From the NCBI GenBank assembly GCA_037176885.1, contig JAWWNJ010000083.1, positions 496,001 to 560,000 on the forward strand: a DNA stretch of 64,000 nucleotides. Reading direction: 5' to 3'. This document shows, piece by piece, positions 47,355 through 59,599 of this stretch (position 1 is the stretch's first letter; each line of letters opens with the position of its first letter). Both the position numbers and the translations under genes were made by a program. Source of the DNA: Favolaschia claudopus (lineage: Eukaryota; Basidiomycota; Agaricomycetes; Agaricales; Mycenaceae). The notes beneath the pieces are model-generated. The model saw only the letters and a list, made by a program, of their open reading frames with translations. It ran no database searches and was not told the DNA's origin.

Positions 47355-50300
47355 TGGGGTTTGCCGCCCACTTCCCACCTCCCTCCCTTTACCCTTCCTT
47401 ATCATCAACAACTCACTCTTATTCAAACTTCTATTCAATTCGACTTCAAAACTCTTCACTTCCCTTCCCTTTCCTTCAATTCGACGTTTTCACCTTCAAT
47501 TCGGCTTCGGCTTTATTCGGGCTTCGCCCGTCTTTCACTTTGTCGTTAACTTTCACTGTCGTTTGTGACTTCAACCCTACCACTCTTTCTTTCAGTCAAC
47601 TGACCAACATTTTTTTCTAACTCTAGGCTCTATCATCTGCTCTAGTACTTCCCTTTCTATTCAAATCCACCGCCGCACTGAATTTTTTTGTATACCACTT
47701 CACCTTATTCAATCAAGTAAGTTTTCATCGCTTCTCGTTGAAACGATTACTGACACTCCGATTAGTTTCGTTTCTATTTGTTCTGTGCTCTATAAGCTGC
47801 AAGTTGTGACTGCTTCAACACCGAACTTACCTTCAAACCACATTCCGACGACTTTGTATCACAGGTGAGTGATTTAATCCTTGGTTTACTTCGAACTCTT
47901 ACTTACTCGATCTTTCATTCAGTTTGTACTCGTTCTATTCGTGCATGAGATGCACTTTCTGACTGGTTGCACAAGGTAAGTAAGTCCATTATTGACTTCA
48001 ACTTTGAGAGACTGACCGTTTGTAGCTTGATTCTTGAGATGCACATATCGGCTGTGTAGGTAAGCTCCGATACCGCTATTATCGACGAACACTGACCGTT
48101 CTAATAGTCCCATTCGACCTATGCCTTCAATGGGTTGCATTCAAGTCAAGTGAGACTTCAAAACTCTTACCTGCCATGAGTTCGGCGTTGTCTCGGGGAT
48201 CCCGGTGCGCCGATTCTTTGTTTTCTTTCGGGTTTTTCTCTTCGTTTATTGACCGTGTCACTCAAGATTGACTTGTATAACGAATCTCAGGTTGAATTTG
48301 TTGAGATTGGGTCGATTTCGTTCAGGTGAGTACGATCTTTGACTTTGTGACTCTAATCTGACTAAAAGGTTTGAAGGCCGTCTTCGTTCATTAGACCTGG
48401 AGTTGTGTTGTTGGAGGTGACTTTGAATTGGAACTGGTACAAGGTGAGTGATGCTAATCCGTTTACTATTTGACTCAATCTGACCTTGACTTTGAAGCTT
48501 TCTCATCGTAAGCCTCGGTTTGGGCCGATACCGACACTATGCCGGTATGAGTCAAGGTACGTTTGATTCTTTCTACTTCTCTACACGAACCGATCCTGAC
48601 TTGTCTTCTGTACACCCCAGAGGTCGAAACCATGCCTCTTGGCCTCCAGCCTTCAGTCTATTTCGACTTCAACGCCGAAACTCTGCCGGTTTTGCTTCAG
48701 GTACGTCTGACTTCACTTTCTTACTCAAATTATTGACAGTCCAACTTGAATTTTGAAGCTTAGACGCCGAAATCATGCCTCTCCGCTCCATACTCTTCAA
48801 GTTCTTCACGTCCAACGCCGAAACTATGCTAGTTTCAGTCCAGGTACGTCTGATTCAATTTCTTACCTTGAATATTGCCGGTCTGACTTGAACTTTGAAG
48901 GGCAAACCTATGCCGGTTTGAATCGCGCGCCAGCGCGCCTATTCATTTGAAGGTATATCGAAATTATGCCGGTATGTATTCACTCTCCACTTCAAAAACA
49001 CGACTCGAATCGATACTGACTTCACTTTTCTACACTCCAGAGGCCGCAACCATGCCTCTCCACATCCAGCCTCCTTGTATCTCGACTCCAACGCCGAAAC
49101 TATGCTAGTTTCGTCTCAGGTGAGTTTAAGTTCGCTTCCTTACCCTGATCTAATTCTTGACTTGAACTATGAAGGTCGAATCTACGTCGCTTTGGGGTCG
49201 CGCGCGCGCGCCTATACGCTCGAAGTTATCCATACACATCTCTATCAAGTAAGTGAAGTTCAACTCAACGTTGATCAACTCGAACTGACCTTAATCTTCC
49301 CTTCTTTCCTTCGTTCTTGTACAGTTCGGTTCAAGCGTCAACGAGTCGCTTTCAAGTTGAAGTCAAAGTGTCATGATACTTGAGCAGTATCAACCCAAAC
49401 TAAACTGAGGTGAGCTAGTTTCGATTCCGTTCATTTCCTTTCTTCTTTCCGTCGTTCGTTCGTTCGGATGTTGTGAGTCACAGGTAGAGGGAAGTCGAGG
49501 TTTGAGTTGCACAAGGTAAGTAAGTCCATTATTGACTTCAACTTTGAGAGACTTACCGTTTGAATAGCTTGGTGAGATGGGGCACATCTCGGCCGTCTCG
49601 GTAAGTTCTCAACTTCAGATACCGCTATTATAATCGAAACACTGACCGTTCTATAGTCTCATTCGACCTGTGCCTTCAATGGGTTGCATTCAAGTCAAGT
49701 GAGACTTCAAAACTCTTACCTGCCTTGAGTTCGGCGTTGTCTCGGGGATGTCCCGGTGCGCCGATTCTTTGTTTCTTTCGCATTTTTCTCTTGCGTTTGT
49801 TGAACGAATCGCTCAGTATTGACTTGAATAACAACTGTCTGGTTAGTTCTGTTGAGATTGAGTTGATTCTGTTTGGTGAGTACGCTTTCTTTGCTTTGTG
49901 ACTTAATCTAACTAAAGGTTTGAAGCCCGCCTTCGTTCGTTTGACATGGAGTTTGGGGTTGGATTTGTAGTTGAGGTTGGATTGGGTTTAATATAAGGTG
50001 CGCATTGCTAACCTGTCTGCCTATTTGACCCAATCTGACTTGATCTCACTTGCTAGGCTTTCGTCGGCTGCCTGAGTTTGGCCCGAAGCTGAAACTATCC
50101 CGGTATATTATCAGGTACGTCTCATTCTTCGCATTCTCTTACTTGAATCGATACTGACTTGACCCAGAGCCGAACCTATGCCTCTCGCACCAATGTTTCT
50201 GTGTATTTCAACTTCAACACCCGAAAATATGCCGATTTGGCTTCAGGTACGTTGATTTCAAGTTCTTACTCAAGTTATTGACTCTCTTACTTCGATTTTG

Positions 50301-51460
50301 AAGGTCAGACGCCGAAACCTTGCCTCCTTCCGCGACAAAATCTTCAAGTACTTCGCATTCAACGCCGAAACTATGGCAGTTTCGTCCCAGGTACGTTCAA
50401 CTTCGATTCCTTACCCTGATTATTACCGGTCTGACTTGTATTTGAAGGCCAAACTATGCCTGGCACCGAGTCTATGCCCCCCTGTGCATCCAGCATCCCG
50501 TGTACTTGAATATCAACGCCCAAACTATGCCTGCTTCGGCCCAGGTACGTTTGAATTCAATTCCTTACTCTCATTATTGACTTGAAGTTTGAAGGCCGAA
50601 TCTATGCCGCTTTGAATCGCGCGTGCGCGCGGTATACAATTGAAGGATCAATACAAGTACATAAGTATCTTTCAAGTAAGTGAAGTCCAACTCACTGCTA
50701 ACTCGAACTGATCTTAACTTTCTTTCGTTCTACAGCTCGGTTCAAGTCTCGATGATTCTCGGGAGTCGACGAATCCATTCAAGGTTGAAGTTAAAGTCTG
50801 GTTAGAAGTAAATCAAACCTTGGATTGGACCGAGGTGAGCCTTGGTTTCGTTTATCTTCTCTTGTTTTCTCTCTCTTTCCTTCGTTCGGGGTCACAGGGA
50901 AAGGGAAGTCAAGGGTAGTACCTTGAACTCACCTTCATCTTATCTTGATACTCGGTCATTGACGGGTACGGCTTTTTTCTCTCTTCATTTCGTTTCGTTT
51001 CATTCACCGTTTCTATCTATGTTCAACTTCGACTGATCTACACCTTGCTTTTCAGATTTTCGACTCAATTCTCAAATTCCGGGTTTGTTTAACCCATGCG
51101 AGTCGATTCGTTTCGAATCGCGTTGAATTTGCTCCGAAGTGAAGAGTTTGAAGGGTTCTGAAGGTAAGCTCTTCATTCCCTTCGTTTCCCTCATGCGCTG
51201 ACAACTCAACTCAGCGCACGGTTCATACTCATCTCATAACTCATCTCTTTCGAAAGCACAACTCACCTCAACCTCCGCCTTCGGAATTTCCGCCTTCAAT
51301 TCAACACAGGCGAGCTTTTCTTTCTTTCCTTCTCCTTCATTTCAATCGACTCGTACGCGCTTTATTACTTGCTAACGATTCGCTCGCAGGTATCATTTCA
51401 TTCAAAAACAAATTTCATTTCATTCAAATTGATTACCTGGTTACATTGTAGATACACTAC
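47355..51460 (+). ncRNA. Intron-dense plus-strand transcription unit, A3
   Basis: This is a copy of the A1 unit, with the internal duplication at 47969-50918. Several single-base gains and losses fall in exons and introns alike. Confidence 0.4.
47969..50918 (+). repeat. Nested direct duplication inside A3 (47969-49508 and 49509-50918)
   Basis: This has the same structure as in A1 and A2. Confidence 0.8.
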
Positions 51461-52995
51461 AATATGCTACTGACTCGGCTGTCTCGACTTCCCACCTCCC
51501 GCCCATTCCCACCATCCCAACCTCTTCCGCTGCGAACGTGCACAGCGCGCATCAACCGCCCTCCCGCGCCGCTCTCCCACCGTTCTTCGGGTGCCGGAAT
51601 CGACGCGACTCGCGCCGTCTTGATCTGGGTACGTCGATACGTCGGTAAGTCATCTTTTCCTTTGTTCGCGTCAAAAACGAAAGAACTCACCATGAATTTT
51701 GATTTCCAGCGAGTCGGCGACGTTGGCGTTGTTGTTGGTGTCGACGAAGGTAGGCGGCGCCGACGTCGGCTAGGGCGGAGGTGATCTGGGTAGACAGGTA
51801 AGTTTATCCGTTTCGTTCGTCGTCAAAATTGAGAGAACTAACTTACATTTTGATTTCCAGCCCGTTTCCGAGCGAGTCGTTGCGCGCAGCGCCGACATGA
51901 CGATCTCAGCGTTGTAGGCCTTAAGGGTGTCGAGGAGGGCGGTCGGCGGCGTGGCGCGGGCGGAGAGTGGAAGGGAGAGGGGTAGGTTTGGGCTTGAGGA
52001 AGTCGGGAGGGCGGGGAGACAGCGAAATGCGTCGGGACGACGATGTGGGCACGTTGGCGGCGGTCGGGCAGTCGGGAAGAGCGGTGGTGGCAGGTAAGGG
52101 TCGAGGGTGGGGAGGAGATGGGCTAGGGAGAAGGTAGATGTCGTTGATACGGCGCGGGAGAAAGGAGGAAGTGGTAGACGCACCTACATGTACCTGCTTT
52201 GTACAAAGTAGAGTACTGCCGTTGTCCGGCGTCGGCTTCGCAAACGGCCGCGGCGGGGCGGGGAGTCGGTGGTTGCGAGTCAAAGAGGGGGGTGGAGGCT
52301 CGAGAGGTGGGGTGTGAGGGGAGGGCGGGAATTCCGGGAATAAGGGTAAAAAAAAGTCGCTAACAAAGACGCCGTTAGCGTACTCAAAAGGACAGCGGTG
52401 ACGCACATTTACAACGTTGACGTCGCCGCTGACGCGTCGGTGAACATGGGTGGTGGTAGAGAGAGGCGGGTGAGAGCGCGCGGTTGGGGGTGTAAACGAA
52501 ACGGCGGGTGCTGTGTTTGCAGATAGTGTGGTGAGGTGGCGGCATCAGCGAGTCGGCTTTGGTTGCTAAAGTGGATAGGGTGGAGGAGGTGGGTGAGGAA
52601 GAGAAGGGGCGGGCGAGGCGTCGGAGACGCCGCTACGTTGGGCGATGGATCGGGTGAGAGAAATCAAAAGGCGCTAAAAAACGCAGACACGGACCTTTAG
52701 CCCCTTCATACGCGCTTCACGGCGGCTGCATCTCGTGTCGTTCGCGTCGTCGGTTGCCGGGGGGAGCGAGAGTGCGGGTGTGGTGAAGAGACGACGCGTT
52801 CGACGCGTTTGGCGCGGGAAGGAGGAGCTAGAGAAGGGGTTGAGTGGAATAGGGAAACGGCGAGGCACGAGAACGTACCTAAACGAATCGCGGCGGAGCA
52901 CTCGACGCGTTGGTTGAGGGAAGGGATAGACGCTGTTTGTGAGTGAGTGAGGTGGAGAGTGGATAGACGCGCGAGAAATATTCCCACAGTCACCC
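51440..52995 (-). CDS. Candidate minus-strand gene in GC-rich block, A3 (span only)
   Basis: This is a copy of the A1 locus with extra single-base indels (for example near 51528, 51583 and 51938), so apparent frames differ from A1 and A2. Confidence 0.25.
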
Positions 52996-53544
52996 AAGCT
53001 TCCTCATTCCACCGAAAGCGCTGACGATGTACAGTCGAAGGCTGCAGGAAGCGCCACCTGACGAACCGTGGGATCCACTACTCCAGAATTGACGACACTC
53101 GGAATGAAATTAATATGCGAGTTTCTCAACTTCCTGGAGTGTCAAAGCACTTTAAGCACACGCCACGATCGGACCCAGGGCCACCTTCAAGTTTGGACCT
53201 TGGCATTGGCATCCGAGTCGAAATCGGTCAGCGAAAAGGTGTAGGCATTCACTCGGGTCGTGGGTCGAGGCTGAGTCCGGAGAAGCGACCAGGGGACCCA
53301 CCCACAAGCACCCATGGATGTGCACCTGAGGCTGATCTTCGTTTTCATAGGTCAAAATTGAGAACAGTGCGGATGTTATCTACCTCGGGCGTGTCCGGAA
53401 TTCATTATAGTTTCTCCGGGGGAACGGAGTTAAAATGGACCAGGCCAGGTTGCCGTCACTTGGCCTTCAAAATAAAAGGAAGGAAGCGCCGTCGACGGGG
53501 AAGCGTTCCTCTGCCCCCAAACTTCACCCTGGCAATCAAAAGAT

Positions 53545-55285
53545 ATGTCGGACAGCGCCTCTGTTGCTGAATTTCTTCATGTTGTGAGCGTGGCACAGGT
53601 CGGTCTCATTCCAGGCAACACGCTTTCAGCGCCGGCTGACTGCGTTCAGACTTACATCGCCTGTGAGCGGTCGCTGAACAATTGGCAGTGCTCAACCGCT
53701 CAGTGATTGTAGGCACGACTTCAATCCTGGTGTGGGACTGGCTCTCTTGTCTTCCTCAAGAGGTATTTTAGGTTGCCGGGCCGCTTCATTGGCGGAAATT
53801 GATTTTTTTTTCGCCGCTTTTCTTTTTAGTGGCGCTACATCTGGAAATCTGGGGGAGGGTGGAGTCCGGTCAAGGTTCTGTACTGCTTGGTGCGATACTA
53901 CACTCTGGTGGTTCTCGTAGGTGATTGCTTTTCTTCCGCGTATATTCATCACTTTGCACTTTTCGCTTACTTTCATTCAGTAACGGATATATGTGCGTCT
54001 TGTTATGAGCTGTCGTTCTTGGGTTTCATTCAACATGTTCGCTCTCAAAGGGTTCTTCGCCAGCTGGAGTGAAAGGTGAGTGCTCGCACATACACATGTC
54101 ATGCGTCGCTCAACATCAGACAAGCTCCTGCGCACAACATGTTCGCATTCTACCCGGCATAGCCGTCATAATCGATCTGTCCGTCGAAATGGGTCAGCAT
54201 TGAATCCATTCCTCTTCTTCACCGAGTCTCACTCCACTGTAGTTCTTGCCATACGGTGAATCGCTTTTCTCCGATAAGCAAGGGAAATTGGACCCACTGA
54301 CCTCCGTCGTTCAGGGTGTACGCGCTCTACCAAACTAGCCGGCGGATGGGAATATTCCTCGTGGGCCTTCTAGCCGCTTTCCTCGGCGTCATGGTCGCAG
54401 TCCCAATCCTCGCCGTTCGATGTGAGTAGGGGGGCCGCCCCGCCTTGCTTCATTCACCCTGTCAAACCATGCATTTTTAGACACGAGACTTACCTTCGTG
54501 GCCCGGACCTTGTATTGGTGTGTGATTTACCGCTGTTAACGGCCGCCGTAGTATCTCTGTCTGACATGACTCCGTTTCATTTCACAGTGACTGGCAAACC
54601 CTCCATCGCCGGACCGAAATTCATCATTGCGTTTTACGCCTCTCCGATGTGAGTTAAATCAGTACATAATTTATTTTCTGGCGATAAACTGGCAACTCGC
54701 AGGGCGTTCGACATGGTGATGACCTTTCTCACAGTGTACAAAGTTATCGAACATAATCGCCGTGCGGGTTCGTCTTCGTTGATGAACCGAATTGTCCGTG
54801 ATGGACTGTTGTATTTCTTTGCAATCACTTCGCTGAATCTGTGAGTGGATCTCTATCCTCCTGCTACTGTTAACCAACAAGGCTTTCAATAGATTGAATG
54901 TTGTATTTTTCATGTGAGATGCTCGATGCTCATCGATACCTGATATTAAATCCCCGCAAGCCAACGCGACGAGCTTATCCAAGCCATAAATGCTCCCATG
55001 AGCATCCAACTCTCCAGTGTATTATGTTGCCGCTGTACGTCTACAAACCCTATCTGATTCATCCCGGCTAACTCTGAGAAAGGATCCTCAATCTACGAGC
55101 TTCGAGCGACGCAAGACCCCGTGCCAAGAAATTCAGCAACACCCGAGGCGGCTGGGTCACCGACATTGCGCAAGAAACCGAGGAAGTTGAAAGCATACAT
55201 TTCACCTCACGATCGTGTATCAGCCCTCAGCCTCCTCCTCCCCCGCAACTCGCAGCTTCCGCCGTCTAGCCAGGAAGGTGAATAA
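53545..55285 (+). CDS. DUF6533 membrane protein (A3)
   Basis: This has the same layout as A1. Indels include C gained and T lost around the exon 8 donor (54413-54421) and a G lost near 55032. It is probably the same intact gene with consensus errors. Confidence 0.6.
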
Positions 55286-55799
55286 TTTACATGTCTCTTA
55301 GAGCCATCGACTGATATACTAGGTATCTTTGTTCATTTGAGCGCAATGTAGAGACGTGATGGCGATTCCTCTTCGAGTAAAACTCAGATTGAAAGTCCAA
55401 CGCTGGACACGCTTCCACCTGTATAAATTTGTTGTAGTCGATGCAATGTCCCAAAAAGGAAATTCTCAGACGCCGCCAACCCCGCCTCGCAACTAAGCTC
55501 GCCGCGCGACCAAGGTCGCAAGCGACTCGCTAGCTTTGAACTTATAGGTTTCTGGTCGTGCACGGACCTCTCTTAGGTATGGACCTGTTTATTCTTTGAT
55601 AGTCCCGGGGGAGAAATTTTTTGATTTTGGGGCCTTCAGGATGCCGTTTTTCCTGGCCCTTTGGCTGGGTTATGGGAGTCTACTGTACAGTTTTGTTTTA
55701 GACAGTTGGAAGTGAATATATTCATTTTTTTCGAGCAAATACAGTACAAAGTAAGAACGTAAAGTAGGGGAGTAGTGAAAATTGAACTTGAACTCAAAC

Positions 55800-55839
55800 G
55801 ACGCGCCGAGACGCGTTAATTAGCGCGTTTCGACGCGTC
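55800..55839. promoter_or_regulatory. 40-nt near-palindrome with ACGCGT motifs, A3
   Basis: The sequence is identical to the A1 element. Confidence 0.5.
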
Positions 55840-55844
55840 AAAGT

Positions 55845-58065
55845 CAAGATATTGGCCTCGTAACTACTGCACAACTCGAATTTGAAGTAAAGTCGACGCG
55901 GTCTTACCTGTTTGTGACGCGAATTTCCACCAAGTCGGCTGTTTCGAGTGAAAAGTTGATATTTTGACCTTGAGGTGGAGTTGCGCTGAGGCTGCAAATC
56001 AAGCAAGTCAATAAACAGCCATTGATCGAAAGGAACGAAGTCAAACCTTACTTGAAATAAGCTGTTTGAGCTGGTTTGAAGTCTGGCGGGTCTACAAAGA
56101 AACAAGTCAGTAAATTCACATTGCGAGCATACCAAGATGACATTCATTCAATTTGCGCAAGTTCCACGCTCCCGTGAAGACTTAGGCCTAAGTTGCAAAG
56201 GGTTAGTCCCGAAAGCCTAAGAGTTGAATGAGTTGAATGAAATACACACCTCAAACCGAACGATGTTGAAGTTCAAGTTCATGGGAACTCGAAAACTCGA
56301 ATCTGAAAACTGCAGTTGAAGGTAAGTGAGTGGAAAGGCCGAATCAAACGACGTGGTTTGCTTACCTGAACAACTTCCCGTACGAAGTCGGCGGTCGGCG
56401 GACGCCGAAATCTCGAATTTCCAATTTTGATGTTGGCCTTGGAGAAACGGCGCAGGCGGGGGGCCGGGGAGACTGAACTATGGAAGTCAGTAGTACTTCA
56501 AAAGGAATGAAACACACCTTTGGTTCGTCCCCTTCGCCAACTTCACTCGCCGGACGGCGAAAACTCGAATTCCCGAAGATGTCGGGAATTCGACTTGTGC
56601 GAATATTTGAAATGCGAAACCTGGAGGAAAGGAACCCATGTGAAAGAAAACATGAAAGGTTAAGCGAGGGACTCACCTGAGAGGCCGCTCGCCGGAAGAA
56701 ATTCTGTATACTCAAGTATTAGCGCCGGCCTCAACGAAGCAACGTAGCTCGTGATAATGCCGCTTTGAGTTTGGAGGAGCGGCTTTTGCCTGCCGGCGGC
56801 AAAGTCCTCGGCGCAAAAGCGCTGAAAATGGAGTCAGAATGAGCGTAAAAATCAGCAAGGAATACGCACCTGAGACCCCGCTCGCGGGGAACAAAATCTG
56901 TATACTCAAAGCTACACGCCGCTGCGCGGCGCGTCGTCATCGAGCTACATAGCTCAAGAGACTCGTGAGACAGGCGCTGTTTGAAGTCTGGAGGGTGGTT
57001 TTTGCCTGCCGGCGGCAAATCCTGCGCGCAAAAGTCGTCAGAATAAGCATCAAAAGAAGGAATGAATACGTACCTGAGGGTACCGCTCGCGGGAAAGAAT
57101 TCTATATACTCAAAGCTACGCGCCGCTGCGCGGCGCGTTGTCGACGAGCCAAAGAGCTCGCGAGGCACGTGGAAAGCCGCTACTTTAAGTCTGGACGGCG
57201 GCTTTTGCCTGCCGGCAGCAAAATCCCCGGCGCAAAGGTGGTCAAAAACACGTCAAGATGAACATAAAAGAAGAAAGGGAGACGCACCTGAGAACCCGCT
57301 CGCTGGGGAACAAGTTCTGTATACTCAAAGCAACGCGCGGGCGCGTCCTCGACGAGCTGAATAGCTCATGAGGTAAGGGGGGAACCTCGTTGGTTTGAGT
57401 ATGGAGGGCGGCTTTTGCCTGCCGGCAGCAAAATCCTTGGTGAAAAAGGGCTGAAAGTGATGTCAGAATGAGCATCAAAATATGAGCGGGAAACACACCT
57501 GAAGATGCCGCTCGCCGGAACTTCGGAAGCGATTCTAGATACTCAAAGCTATACGCGCCGCTGCGCGGCGCGTCGTCAACGAGCCGAAGAGCTCGTGAGG
57601 CTCGTGGGGAAGCCGCCTGCTTGAAGTCTGGAGGATAGGGTTTGCCTGCTGGCAGCAAAATCCCCGGTGCAAAAGGGCTAAAAATGAAGTCAAAATGAGC
57701 ATCAATGGAAGCAAGGGATACACACCTGAAGGTGCTGCTCGGCGAACGAAATTGTGTTCAGTCAAAGCGACGCGCCGCTTCGCGGCGCCCGCGCAGTGAA
57801 CGCCTCGCACGGGATCGTGATGTTGATGTTGCGATGTGAGTTGGAGGGCGGGGCTAGCCTGCCGGCGGCCAATTCCCGGTGCAAAAAGCTGAAAAAGTGG
57901 TCAAATTTGGTCATTCAGGACACCAAACGAGTGCCTCACTGGGCATACAGGTCTGGGCTTGAAACGGCTGGTGGTGGGGGTAAAGAGGAAGAGGGGAGAG
58001 CGGGAGAAGGGAGAGGAGGGGACGGGGAATGAAGTGGGGGAAGGAGAGAGAGAGGTGGTCGTAAG
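55845..58065 (-). other. Minus-strand multi-exon transcription unit, A3
   Basis: This is a copy of the A1 unit with more indels, for example an extra base near 56739 and in G runs near 56461. Confidence 0.35.
56677..57870 (-). repeat. Array of six exon-plus-intron cassettes, A3
   Basis: This has the same six cassettes as A1. One cassette near 57300 has altered bases (CTGGGG) where A1 has GCGGG, breaking the GCTCGCGGGAAC motif. Confidence 0.75.
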
Positions 58066-58297
58066 GGACAAGTCAACGGTGTACGTACACTTCAATCACA
58101 GACCGTCGTTTCCGTTGAATCAAAACCTCAACAACGCGGTCAGGTGCCCGCGTGTCGCGTTGCTCAGCGCGAATCCAACCAGCCATTCAGTTCCCATGCT
58201 GCGAAAGAGTCAGCATGCTTTGAAGTTGAAGTGTTGATTCATCGGGTCAAGTTTTCAGGCGGACTTTGAGCCGTTGAGAAAAATTACAAAGCTTGTT

Positions 58298-59330
58298 GAA
58301 TGGAGAGCGCATTCTCGAGGGCTGACTGCATAGATTTCATTGTCCGGCACACGCTAGAGCCAGCCAGAACAACATGAAGAGCTCAAAACCATGAAAAAGT
58401 GAGTGCTGCCAAGTCAACGTCGACTAGAGTTTTGCTGAGAAGCCGAGAGAAGCCCGCACTGCCTTCAAGGCAATCAATAGAATTCCACAAGACGCCGAGC
58501 TTTGGTCGTATGGGCGCTGGAGTAAAAGTGAGATCTGCACATGCGAGCGCGCTGGTTTGTTTCGCTAACCGACGTCAAGCCATGAGAAACGGGTCCAAGA
58601 AGCGCCGGCGCCGCGCGTCGTCGGCACCGGTGACCTCAGCCCGCCTGCTGTCCGTCCTTGCGTAAGGTCAATTGTGCTGGCAGATGATGAAAGTAGAGAG
58701 GTGTTGATTTTCCATGACCGTGGGAACCAAAACCGCGGTTTGTGTTCGACTTTCGGCTTTGCGGAACAGAATTTCCTTCTAAGGCGAGTTTTCAACTCCT
58801 ACGAGTTCCCAAAGGAGAAAAATCACCTCTTGCTTCTGACACTCATGTTCGTTTTCCACTGCGCTGCAGTAGGGACCTCGGGCCCACTCCGGCAAGAAAC
58901 CCACATTCCTCGGAGTGTCATCTACGGCTTTGTGGCTCCATTCGGGCGCTGGGGAACATGGAAACGGCAAATACGACACTTCCGCGCATTTTCAAAATTC
59001 GAACTCATGTGGCCTCGGAGCTTCCGCCATTACGTCAATCATGATTGATATCTGTCTTGGGGATATTGCTCTGCGCTGGGGGGAAGTTTTGGGGTGATTG
59101 GAGCACAAATGAAGGTGATATGAATTTCGGTGTGTTTTCGTGCCTTGCGCTAGTTTACCGTCGACCCACTGACACCTCCGAGCCAAGTTATTTTGCGTTC
59201 CTATTTGCCTGTCTAAACCTGCTCTCGGTGAAGCTCCAGGGACGCTGCGACTCAGCCAACCCTCCAAACCTCAATTCCTCACTTCCCACAACTTCCGCCA
59301 TTTCAGGGTCCTCTCCCCCGCCCTGTCGAT
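58298..59330. other. Leading spacer of half B3, no supported gene
   Basis: This is a copy of the B1 spacer. It contains the same open but unconserved frames and leads into the promoter at 59334. Confidence 0.5.
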
Positions 59331-59333
59331 CCA

Positions 59334-59577
59334 TTACGTCAGGTATTGATGCATCAGTTATGCATGAAACCTCTGATGTGAGCTGACAGCTTCTATCCCG
59401 GTTTCCAGCTACGTACGAATATATTTAACTTCGCCGCTGACTTCTCACTGTCCGTTTCTCCAACTGAATAGCGGGCTTGCGCGGGCTTTGTAAGACACCC
59501 ACTGTCGATCCCGACGGTGTGCGGATAATTGGGTGAGAGGGGATTGCGTTGCAGGCCCGGTGGACGGGGTATAAAGG
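59334..59577 (+). promoter_or_regulatory. Conserved promoter of the plus-strand unit, B3
   Basis: TTACGTCA lies at 59334-59341 and TATAAA at 59570-59575, in the same arrangement as B1. Confidence 0.7.
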
Positions 59578-59599
59578 TGAGCTCGCAACATTGATTTTG

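Larger units (their letters stand above)
46039..58297. repeat. Higher-order repeat, half A, copy 3
   Basis: This is nearly identical to A1 and A2 but 63 bp longer than A1, with extra bases scattered along it, for example GG inserted in the GAGATGCAC motif near 49580. The array structure is unchanged. Confidence 0.95.
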
